DNA of 43,740 nucleotides, taken from the NCBI RefSeq assembly GCF_000798815.1, contig NZ_JTLD01000045.1, positions 1 through 43,740 on the forward strand, written 5' to 3'. Source of the stretch: Alistipes sp. ZOR0009 (GTDB taxonomy: Bacteria > Bacteroidota > Bacteroidia > Bacteroidales > ZOR0009). This document shows positions 25,125 through 31,746 of the stretch, piece after piece; position 1 is the stretch's first letter; each line of letters starts with the position of its first letter. Under the pieces are notes generated by a model. That model was not told the DNA's origin, made no database searches, and saw nothing but the letters and a program-made list of their open reading frames with translations. The translations under genes were made by a program, and so were the position numbers.

Positions 25125-25994
25125 ATGAAAAAAAACTCCATCCGACGAAGGTTGCTATTCACCAGCCTTCTGCTTCTTGCCTTTAATGCAGCGCACTCGC
25201 AAAGCAGCTCCCTTCTGTGGAAGATAACCAAAGAGGGAAACAGCAAGCCCACCTACATATTTGGAACAATCCATGCCATTCCTACATCTCTGCTATTCTT
25301 TCCTGATAAGCTTCAACAGACTGTAGCGGCCTCCGAATTTATCGCGTTGGAGATAGACATGGACAACATGGCCGAACTCTCAACCCTACCTAGCATGCTA
25401 ATGCTTAAAGACAAAACCATTGATGATCTTTTAACCCAAGCCCAAAAGCAAACGGTACTAGCTTACATCACCGACTCGGTTGGCATGCCCTACCAGCAAA
25501 TGGTGCAGTTTAAACCCATGTTCTTCATCAGCCTGCTACTTCCAAAGGTTGTCGGAAGTAGCGCCACCAGCTACGAACAAAACATCATGGCAATTGCACA
25601 GAAGAAGGGTATTCCAATTGAAGGTCTCGAAACGGTAGCCGAGCAGGTTCATGCATTCGATCAGCTATCCTTAGACGATCAGATTGCACAGCTTGTCGAT
25701 CTTATTTCCAATATGCCGCAAGCAAGAGCCGACTACCAGAGCATGCTGGCGGCATACCTCAAGCAGGATTTAGAAAAAATAGAAGCAATATCGGTCAAAG
25801 AGTCGGAAAAGTACACCAACTTTAATCAGGTGCTGATTTACGAACGAAATAAAAGGTGGATTCCTAAGTTGGAAGAGTACGCGGGAAAAGGTGGCGGATT
25901 TATTGCGGTTGGAGCAGCCCATCTTCCTGGCGAAAATGGAGTGCTAAACCTTCTAAAAAGCAAAGGCTACAAGGTTGAACCCGTAGCAATATAG
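25125..25994 (+). CDS. TraB/GumN family protein, secreted
   Basis: The product has 289 residues from the chosen start. A basic N-terminus and hydrophobic stretch (MKKNSIRRRLLFTSLLLLAF, cleavage near 'NAAHSQ') form a signal peptide. The TraB/GumN core begins 'LLWKITKEGNSKPTYIFGTI' with 'H' next, which supplies the GTxH motif. The C-terminal 'GGGFIAVGAAHLPGENGVLN' carries the conserved G-A-x-H. These two His-containing motifs define the family, related to Tiki-type putative metalloproteases. The frame also extends 14 codons upstream to 25083, but that start would bury the signal peptide. It is followed by its own terminator. Confidence 0.88.
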   Translation: MKKNSIRRRLLFTSLLLLAFNAAHSQSSSLLWKITKEGNSKPTYIFGTIHAIPTSLLFFPDKLQQTVAASEFIALEIDMDNMAELSTLPSMLMLKDKTIDDLLTQAQKQTVLAYITDSVGMPYQQMVQFKPMFFISLLLPKVVGSSATSYEQNIMAIAQKKGIPIEGLETVAEQVHAFDQLSLDDQIAQLVDLISNMPQARADYQSMLAAYLKQDLEKIEAISVKESEKYTNFNQVLIYERNKRWIPKLEEYAGKGGGFIAVGAAHLPGENGVLNLLKSKGYKVEPVAI

Positions 25995-26020
25995 AATGGC
26001 GGCCAAAGGGTCGCCATTTT
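25995..26020 (+). terminator. Terminator after the TraB/GumN gene
   Basis: The stem AATGGCG/CGCCATT (25995-26001 with 26012-26018) is followed by TTAATTTAA. The T run is short, so strength is uncertain. Confidence 0.6.
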
Positions 26021-26177
26021 AATTTAAGCTCAACAAGTAGCTCGAATTGTTATGCTTGTAATTCAACCAAAGTACCGGAAATTTATGCAAATACGAAATC
26101 CCATTCTTTACCGCATTACAAGTGTAGAATGTAATTTCTAGCTCTGCCGACGACTTTTTGCTCTTATTCTGCTTCAT
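26019..26177 (-). CDS. Possible small ORF, 52 residues
   Basis: A minus-strand frame from ATG at 26177 encodes MKQNKSKKSSAELEITFYTC and continues to a TAA at 26019. It occupies most of the 302-bp gap downstream of queC on the same strand. Codon use is not obviously wrong and the basic N-terminus is plausible. I recognise no family, no promoter is visible and its end overlaps the terminator of the convergent gene. The rest of this gap holds nothing I can name. Confidence 0.22.
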   Translation of the reverse strand: MKQNKSKKSSAELEITFYTCNAVKNGISYLHKFPVLWLNYKHNNSSYLLSLN

Positions 26178-26296
26178 ACCCCTATAAATATTGTTCTATT
26201 CATTGTTAACCCAATTTAAACAAAATATTTGACAAACGTCGTTGTTTAGCTTATTTTTTAAAGTTGTCGGGGTGGATCTTTCGAATAGCAGCAGGA

Positions 26297-26992
26297 CTAG
26301 AGCAGCAAAAACTCGCGATAGCCCTTTTCCCTAAGGAGGCAGGCATTGCAATGGCCGCAGCCAGCACCGTAATCATTCATCGTCAAATCGCCATTATAGC
26401 AGGTTAGCGTCTTTTTGATCACCACTTCAAGCCCGCCACTCAGCTCAGCCAGCTTAAAAGTCTCCGCCTTGTCAAGCCACATGATGGGCGTTTCAATCAG
26501 AATGTCCACCTCGCTGGCCATGTTCATAGTCTTTTGCGCAGATTGGATAAAGTCGAAACGACAATCGGGATAGCCCGAGTAGTCTGTCTCGCACACTCCC
26601 GTAACCAAAGTGTCAAAACCAATCTTTTGGGCAAACGTGTGGGCGTAAACTAGGAATATGAGGTTACGGTTGGGAACAAACGACGCAGGAAGGCCCCGAT
26701 GCGTGGTCGCATCAACATCCTCCGAGGCGCTAAGCAAAGCCGACTCGTTCAACCGGCCAAACTGCTCGCTCAAATCAACAACCGTTTGCTTCACATTAAG
26801 GTCAGCACAGATTTCAGCGGCCCTATCAAGCTCAATAAGATGGCGCTGTCCATAGTTAAAGCTAATTGCCTGCACCTCCTTAAACTTCTTCAACGCCCAA
26901 AGCAGGCACGTTGTGCTATCTTGCCCTCCCGAAAAGATTACCAACGCCTTACTTCCCTTTACTGGTGCCGATAAAACCTCAACTGCTTTCAT
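26297..26992 (-). CDS. queC: 7-cyano-7-deazaguanine synthase
   Basis: The product is a 231-residue ATP-dependent enzyme converting 7-carboxy-7-deazaguanine plus ammonia to preQ0, for queuosine in tRNA. The PP-loop is 'LVIFSGGQDSTTCLLWALKK' (SGGQDS at 21-26). 'FVPNRNLIFLVYAHTFAQKI' and 'TGVCETDYSGYPDCR' are QueC signatures. The zinc site is the C-terminal cysteine set in 'TCYNGDL' and 'GAGCGHCNACLLR'. The frame is open 20 codons further upstream, but the ATG at 26992 matches the family start and lies after a -7 box. No other queuosine genes are adjacent and no preQ1 riboswitch was seen. Confidence 0.95.
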   Translation of the reverse strand: MKAVEVLSAPVKGSKALVIFSGGQDSTTCLLWALKKFKEVQAISFNYGQRHLIELDRAAEICADLNVKQTVVDLSEQFGRLNESALLSASEDVDATTHRGLPASFVPNRNLIFLVYAHTFAQKIGFDTLVTGVCETDYSGYPDCRFDFIQSAQKTMNMASEVDILIETPIMWLDKAETFKLAELSGGLEVVIKKTLTCYNGDLTMNDYGAGCGHCNACLLREKGYREFLLL

Positions 26993-27019
26993 CCTATTCG
27001 TTTTAAGTATTATTCGATA

Positions 27020-27027
27020 CAAAAATA
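27020..27027 (-). promoter_or_regulatory. -7 box of queC
   Basis: TATTTTTG on the minus strand (complement of 27020-27027) lies 27 nt before the ATG at 26992. A possible -33 element TTG (about 27050-27052) is 22 nt upstream, slightly long. It lies inside the extended open frame, supporting the shorter queC start. Confidence 0.5.
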
Positions 27028-27063
27028 GCACTATCCTTCGGCTTCTACACAACGCCTTCGCCT

Positions 27064-27384
27064 AATTAAAAGGCATTTGATCCAAAATTAACGCCATCCG
27101 TACAGCAATTAATGCCGCTTGATTCGCAATTAATGGTATCCGTACAACAATTAATGGCGTTTGATTCGCAATTAATGCCGTCCGTACGGCAATTAATGCC
27201 ATTTGATTTGCAATTAATGGCGTCCGTACAACAATTAATGCCGTTTGATTCGCAATTAATGGCGTCCGTACGGCAATTAATGCCGCTTGATTCGCAATTA
27301 ATGGCGTCCGTACGGCAATTAATGACACTTAATTCGCAATTAATGGCATTCGTACAGGAGTTAATGCCACTTATTCCCAAATAA
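27064..27384. repeat. Tandem array: seven 42-bp units, each made of two 21-bp half-units
   Basis: The anchor (C/T)CGTAC recurs at 27098, 27140, 27182, 27224, 27266, 27308 and 27350, exactly 42 bp apart. Each unit alternates two half-repeats sharing GCAATTAATG: one continues into GCGTCCGTAC, the other into CCGCTTGATTC. The shared core (CGGCAATTAATGCCG in the best copies) is nearly palindromic. Because 21 is divisible by three, several frames stay open through the array: minus-strand frames reading LIANQ-ALIAVRT and INC-based heptads, and a plus-strand frame reading QLMASVR. I therefore do not call any of them a gene. Edge copies are the most diverged. Confidence 0.9.
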
Positions 27385-27604
27385 ATGGCTTCTCTTCCAT
27401 CGTTTCCACTATCTGTGCCACAATTATCAACGCCCACCACAGGCAAAACACAGCACCCATCTAGTAAAAAAAAGGCAATAAAAAAAATATTGATGTTAAA
27501 ATTAACCTTTTATTATGCTTTTGTGTTTTGATATTTATAAATTAGCAACAGCAATGAAGTTAAATAGCCAAAATAACGAGTCTTAACCCTCAAATTTTTA
27601 TCCC

Positions 27605-28594
27605 ATGGAAAGTTCAGAGTTCCGTACGATTGAAATGACGACCAACGTTTGTCAAACATTGCAAAAGAATAACGAAGTAATGGCTCTTCCAGGAGTAGAA
27701 CCAGCCGTGAATGCTCTTAACAGCTGCCTTACACGAATTAATGACCAAAACAACAACGGGATCGACCAAAGGCACGTGCTAACCAACCAAGCCGTGGAGA
27801 TTAGGGAGAAGCTGATTGGAAATATCAAGTTTGCCTACGAAAAAATCGACGCCTTTGCGGTGTCGGTACATAATGCGCCGCTAAGAGCGCTAGTAAAAAT
27901 TAGCCTAACCCAGCTTCGTCAGCTGTCAGAGATCGATTTAATAAACCGAGGGAAGGCTGTTATCGTACTAATCACCCAACATAAGGAACCACTCCTAACC
28001 CTCCACTACAACAATGCCGATAGCGCCGAGCTAAACAGCAACCTTGCCCAGTATATCAAGATTATTGAAGATAAAAAGGCGTGCGATAAAGTTCTAAAAG
28101 GAAACAGCATCGTGGTAAAAGGCATTATTGGCGAAATAAAAGCCATTTTCAAGGACTTAGACGTCCTTATGCTTGGCTACAAGCGCGAATTCCCCGACCT
28201 TGTTATTAAGTACAAAATAGAAAGGAATGTCAAAAAGGCAGCACGCCAGCAGCGTAGCCTACATGCCTTAATTACCAATGCGGCAACCGCCAATCCGCTA
28301 GCGAATGTCAGAGTCGAATTCTACAAAGATGAGGACGAGAGCAAGTTTCAGCTGCTCAGCCAGTCGCTTAGCAACAACATAAACCTGCCACAGGCCGATC
28401 TTATTAAGGTAACCACCACCCTTGGACAGTTTAACATCAAGCAGATGGCACCAGGCGTCTACACCGCCCTAATTAGGAAAAACGGGTTTAAGCCACAAAT
28501 CCTGCGCATATACATAAATGCAAAGGAAACCTTCCAGCTCATCGCCCAAATGGAGATAGCCGACGCCCCCAGTCAAGCACATCGCCTATCATAA
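27605..28594 (+). CDS. Uncharacterised protein with C-terminal regulatory beta-domain
   Basis: The product has 329 residues. There is no signal peptide, so it is probably cytosolic. The N-terminal two thirds (about 1-210) are predicted largely helical, with many Leu/Ile heptad-like runs ('NIKFAYEKIDAFAVSVHN', 'IIEDKKACDKVL'). After a basic linker (KIERNVKKAARQQR), residues about 222-318 look like a carboxypeptidase-regulatory/CnaB-type beta sandwich: 'ALITNAATANPLANVRVEFY', 'TTTLGQFNIKQMAPGVYTAL' and 'IRKNGFKPQILRIYI'. Such domains are usually extracytoplasmic, so the absence of a signal is odd. I do not recognise the family. A terminator follows. Confidence 0.7.
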   Translation: MESSEFRTIEMTTNVCQTLQKNNEVMALPGVEPAVNALNSCLTRINDQNNNGIDQRHVLTNQAVEIREKLIGNIKFAYEKIDAFAVSVHNAPLRALVKISLTQLRQLSEIDLINRGKAVIVLITQHKEPLLTLHYNNADSAELNSNLAQYIKIIEDKKACDKVLKGNSIVVKGIIGEIKAIFKDLDVLMLGYKREFPDLVIKYKIERNVKKAARQQRSLHALITNAATANPLANVRVEFYKDEDESKFQLLSQSLSNNINLPQADLIKVTTTLGQFNIKQMAPGVYTALIRKNGFKPQILRIYINAKETFQLIAQMEIADAPSQAHRLS

Positions 28595-28618
28595 AAAAGA
28601 GGGCCTTAGCCCTCTTTT
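28595..28618 (+). terminator. Bidirectional terminator between the uncharacterised gene and trkA
   Basis: The perfect 10-bp stem AAAAGAGGGC/GCCCTCTTTT with a CTTA loop sits exactly between the convergent stop codons. Confidence 0.92.
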
Positions 28619-29959
28619 CTAGTTAAAATACTTTCCTATCTTATTGATTGCCGACGGCAGCGCAAAGACAACAATTCGGTCGTAAGGCTGAATCTGCGTA
28701 TCGCCAGTAACGATAATGCTTAAATCGCCACGAACCAACCCTCCAATGGTGGCATCCTTCGGGAAGTTAATAGACCTTACCGCTCCACGAACGGCAGGAC
28801 TACTTGGCTTAACGATAAACTCGAGCACCTCAGCGTCGGAGCCAGCCAGCACCTTAATCGACTGCACGTCGGTACTCATGGTAAATCTAAAAATACGGCC
28901 AGCCGTTATCAGCTTTTTGTTGATTACCGTATCCACGCCAACGCTCTCGGCCAGCTTAATGTAGTCAATATTCTCAATCTCGGCGATCGTTTTCTTCACA
29001 CCGAGCCTCTTAGCCAGCATACAGGCCAAGATGTTGGTCTCAGAGTTTCCCGTAACGGCAATAAAGGCATCCATATGCTCCAACCCTTCCTCTATCAGGA
29101 AATCGGAGTTACGGCCATCGCCACGGAGCACGAGCGTGTTGGGCAAGTCGTCTACCAGCTTTAGGCAGCGCTCCTTGCTTATCTCAATCATCTTAACGCC
29201 CAGCTTATTTTCCAAATCGCGCGCAATCCAAGTGCCAATGCGACTTCCCCCAAGGATCATCACATTGCGAACCTCGATGGGCGTTTTACCTGTAAACTTA
29301 ACCAAATCGGGTGCGCCTGCCTCGTTGGCAATAACGTAAACGATATCGCCAACCTTAAAGCGGTCGGTTGGAGTTGGAATGATGGTCTCCCCGTTGCGGG
29401 ATATGGCCACAGCCCGATAGTTGAGCTCCATTCGCTGTCCCGCAGCCTGTAGCAGGGTTTTATTGATAATTGGCGACGATTCCTCGAGCTTAAATACGAT
29501 AAGAAGCAGCTTCTTATTGGCAAAATCGACGAATTCGGTCGAAAAAGATTGGCTTAGCAGGTCAACCACCTCACGCCCGGCAATCTTTTCGGGGTAGTAA
29601 AGGTAGTCGATGCCCATGTCCATGAAAATTTCCTTATTGGCAGGAAGCAGATACTCGTTCTTGTCTATCCGGGCGATCACCTTTTTGGCACCAAGCCTCT
29701 TTGCCAGCGAGGCAGAAAGGATGTTGGTTTCCTCAGAGGGTGTCACCGCAATAAAAAGGTCGGCCTTCTGGATTCCAGCCTCCGATAGCACCTGAAAAGA
29801 AGAGGGGCTCCCCTCAATACAGGGAGCATCTGTTATGGTTGAGAGGTTTTTAATCCGGTCAGCATCGGGTTCTACCACCATTAAATCGTGGTACTCGTTG
29901 CTAAGCATCTTTGCCAAGTGGGTACCCACCTCGCCTGCACCTGCAATAATTATCTTCAT
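28619..29959 (-). CDS. trkA: Trk system potassium uptake regulatory protein TrkA
   Basis: The product has 446 residues with two tandem RCK units. Unit 1 starts 'MKIIIAGAGEVGTHLAKMLS' (1-20) with a TrkA-C module to about 215. Unit 2 starts 'NVMILGGSRIGTWIARDLEN' (about 232-251), followed by a second TrkA-C. The first site has a full GxGxxG; in the second the pattern is GGSRIG. The protein binds NAD(H)/ATP and gates the membrane subunit TrkH, which is not in the window. It is the last gene of the run kinase-regulator-ruvX-def-trkA; the gap to def is 14 nt. Confidence 0.95.
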   Translation of the reverse strand: MKIIIAGAGEVGTHLAKMLSNEYHDLMVVEPDADRIKNLSTITDAPCIEGSPSSFQVLSEAGIQKADLFIAVTPSEETNILSASLAKRLGAKKVIARIDKNEYLLPANKEIFMDMGIDYLYYPEKIAGREVVDLLSQSFSTEFVDFANKKLLLIVFKLEESSPIINKTLLQAAGQRMELNYRAVAISRNGETIIPTPTDRFKVGDIVYVIANEAGAPDLVKFTGKTPIEVRNVMILGGSRIGTWIARDLENKLGVKMIEISKERCLKLVDDLPNTLVLRGDGRNSDFLIEEGLEHMDAFIAVTGNSETNILACMLAKRLGVKKTIAEIENIDYIKLAESVGVDTVINKKLITAGRIFRFTMSTDVQSIKVLAGSDAEVLEFIVKPSSPAVRGAVRSINFPKDATIGGLVRGDLSIIVTGDTQIQPYDRIVVFALPSAINKIGKYFN

Positions 29960-29973
29960 GTTTATGGAGTTTG

Positions 29974-30525
29974 CTATCCTATTTTACAGCGGTAGTCGGC
30001 ACTAAACTTCCCCTTTGCCATGGCAGCCAGCTTACCTCTCACCAACCGCTTTTTGAGCGAAGACAGGCGATCAACAAACAGATTACCATCCAAATGATCG
30101 TACTCGTGCTGAATAATGCGAGCGGCAACACCGTCAAACTCCTCTACATGCTCAACAAAATTCTCGTCCTGATATTTTATCTTAATCTTTGGCTCACGGT
30201 ACACATCCTCTCTAAGGCCAGGAAGGCTAAGGCATCCCTCATTAAAGGGGTAAGGCTCACCGCTGCGCTCTAGAATCCGAGCATTGATAAAGGTCTTTTT
30301 AAAATCGGCAAGCCGCTCATCTTCATCGGCAAATCCCTTTGCATCGATAACAAATACGCGAACAGACTTGCCAACCTGAGGTGCAGCCAGTCCAACACCA
30401 TCGGCATGGTACATGGTTTCCCACAAATCCTTCAAAAAGTCGGTCAATCCTTCGTAATCGGGAGTTATATCCTCTGCTACTTTTTTCAATACGGGAGATC
30501 CGTAAACATAAATCGGCAAAATCAT
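29974..30525 (-). CDS. def: Peptide deformylase
   Basis: The product is a 183-residue metalloenzyme that removes the formyl group from nascent proteins. All three motifs are intact: I 'GVGLAAPQVG' (about 41-50), II 'EGCLSLP' (about 95-101, Cys ligand) and III 'QHEYDHLDG' (about 138-146, two His ligands and catalytic Glu). The insertion between motifs I and II ('DEDERLADFKKTFIN') is typical of Bacteroidota deformylases. It starts 3 nt after the ruvX stop codon, so they share a transcript. Confidence 0.97.
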   Translation of the reverse strand: MILPIYVYGSPVLKKVAEDITPDYEGLTDFLKDLWETMYHADGVGLAAPQVGKSVRVFVIDAKGFADEDERLADFKKTFINARILERSGEPYPFNEGCLSLPGLREDVYREPKIKIKYQDENFVEHVEEFDGVAARIIQHEYDHLDGNLFVDRLSSLKKRLVRGKLAAMAKGKFSADYRCKIG

Positions 30526-30528
30526 TAT

Positions 30529-30960
30529 CTAAAAACTTCTAAGTTCCTTACTTTGCATGTATGATTGAAGAATAATTGTTGCGCTCACCATATCTACTAG
30601 CGATTTGTCGCGCCTATCCATCTTCTTCACACCTGCATCAATTATCGCACGCTGAGCCAACTTCGAGGTAAATCGCTCATCGTAGGCTTCAACAGGCATT
30701 TGAGGGAAAAGTTTGGCAAGCCTTGCAAGAAAAGGTTTGATGTAGACCATCGATTCAGAGCTTGTATTATCCATCTGCTTGGGTAAGCCAACCACAATCC
30801 GCTCAACCGACTCTTTGGCAAAATAATCCTTCAGAAATTTCTCAATTTCAGAAGCGCTCACCGTGCATAATCCAGTCGCAATTAGCTGCAACGGATCAGT
30901 AACGGCAATGCCCACTCTTTTCCTACCGTAATCTATTGCTAAAATTCGTCCCAATTTCAA
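30529..30960 (-). CDS. ruvX: Putative pre-16S rRNA nuclease / Holliday-junction resolvase-like RuvX (YqgF)
   Basis: The product has about 143 residues with an RNase H-like fold. 'GRILAIDYGRKRVGIAVTDP' near the N-terminus carries the first catalytic Asp. 'RIVVGLPKQMDNTSSE' holds the Gly-Leu-Pro motif. 'VEAYDERFTSKLAQRAIIDA' supplies the conserved D-E-R-(F/L)-T-(S/T). 'KSLVDMVSATIILQSYM' supplies the last Asp. The family matures 16S rRNA 5' ends. No ATG is available: the frame opens at a TTG (30975), which overlaps the -7 box TACCTTTG (30973-30980), so the TTG at 30960 is preferred. def follows at 3 nt. Confidence 0.88.
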   Translation of the reverse strand: MKLGRILAIDYGRKRVGIAVTDPLQLIATGLCTVSASEIEKFLKDYFAKESVERIVVGLPKQMDNTSSESMVYIKPFLARLAKLFPQMPVEAYDERFTSKLAQRAIIDAGVKKMDRRDKSLVDMVSATIILQSYMQSKELRSF

Positions 30961-30972
30961 AAATTTATTGTG

Positions 30973-30980
30973 CAAAGGTA
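30973..30980 (-). promoter_or_regulatory. -7 box upstream of ruvX-def-trkA
   Basis: TACCTTTG on the minus strand matches TAnnTTTG. It lies between the response-regulator stop (30996) and ruvX, implying a separate promoter for ruvX-def-trkA with a near-leaderless start. No -33 box at normal spacing was found. Confidence 0.4.
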
Positions 30981-30995
30981 TAAAAACTCTGGCTA

Positions 30996-31745
30996 TTAGT
31001 ATGGAGGATTGCCATAGCTTCTCTTAAACTCTTCGACACGAGTGCTAGAAACGGTAAAAACTTGGCGTCCTTTCATGTAAATTTGGCAATCCGATACAAT
31101 TTCGATACTGCGCAAGTTCAACAGCAGATCCTTCGAAAAGCGATAAAACCTACGGTCATCCAGCACGTCCTCTAGGTGGTTTAAGCTCTCTAAAACCTGC
31201 ATACTGCTGCCATCCGTAAGAAAAACGGTAACACCTCCATCTGCAAATTGAAAACCAACGATGGTGTCAACATCCAAATACTCGTAAGAGTCGTTGGTTG
31301 ATAAGCTCAACCGATGAGGAAGAACCTCCTTTAAATTATCGAAAAGGACTCCATAGCGCTTCGTAGGGTTAAATACAATCCCTTTTCGCGCTTTAATAGC
31401 CTCTACAACATCAACCAAATCGTCCCTGCTTAAAGGCTTTTGAATAAACCTTATTGCGCTATACTTTAATGCCTTAATTTCGAGGTGGCTGTATGCCGTT
31501 ACAAAAACGACCTCAAAATGGCGATCTGGAATTTTCTCCAACACATCGAATCCGGTTCCGTCAGACATCATAATATCTAGAAAAACGAGCTCCGGTTCGA
31601 TTTCCTTAATCAACTTCACAGCCTTTTTGACGCTTGTTGTCGCAGCAACTACCTCCAAATCGCCACAATACCTCTCGAGCATTATTTTTAACGACTCTAC
31701 CGCAGCAGGCTCGTCGTCAACAATTATGGTTTTAATCTTTTCCAT
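30996..31745 (-). CDS. LytTR-family response regulator
   Basis: The product has 249 residues. The receiver domain (about 4-120) has the acidic pair D10/D11, phospho-acceptor D57 in 'LVFLDIMMSDGTGF', Thr in 'VVFVTAYSHLEIKALKYSAI' and the conserved Lys in 'RFIQKPLSRD'. The LytTR DNA-binding domain (about 148-245) contains 'YEYLDVDTIVGFQFADGGVT' and 'FYRFSKDLLLNLRSIEIV'. These regulators bind direct repeats ahead of target genes. The gene starts one base after the stop of the sensor kinase gene, so they form a cognate pair. Confidence 0.93.
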   Translation of the reverse strand: MEKIKTIIVDDEPAAVESLKIMLERYCGDLEVVAATTSVKKAVKLIKEIEPELVFLDIMMSDGTGFDVLEKIPDRHFEVVFVTAYSHLEIKALKYSAIRFIQKPLSRDDLVDVVEAIKARKGIVFNPTKRYGVLFDNLKEVLPHRLSLSTNDSYEYLDVDTIVGFQFADGGVTVFLTDGSSMQVLESLNHLEDVLDDRRFYRFSKDLLLNLRSIEIVSDCQIYMKGRQVFTVSSTRVEEFKRSYGNPPY

Positions 31746-31746
31746 A

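Noticed and set aside
24968-25252. Minus-strand 94-codon frame opposite the TraB/GumN start; its end looks protein-like
   Set aside because: It overlaps the real signal-peptide region of the plus-strand gene and has no independent support. At most it is a short remnant in 24968-25082.
26993-27063. Possible preQ1 riboswitch upstream of queC
   Set aside because: No compact C-rich hairpin with an A-rich tail is present before the ATG; only a -7 box is seen.
27066-27446. Minus-strand 126-codon frame with Cys-containing heptads (INC repeats), and sibling frames on both strands
   Set aside because: The 21-bp repeat keeps several frames open automatically, and no promoter or start context favours one. 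Kept as a repeat array, not as a gene.
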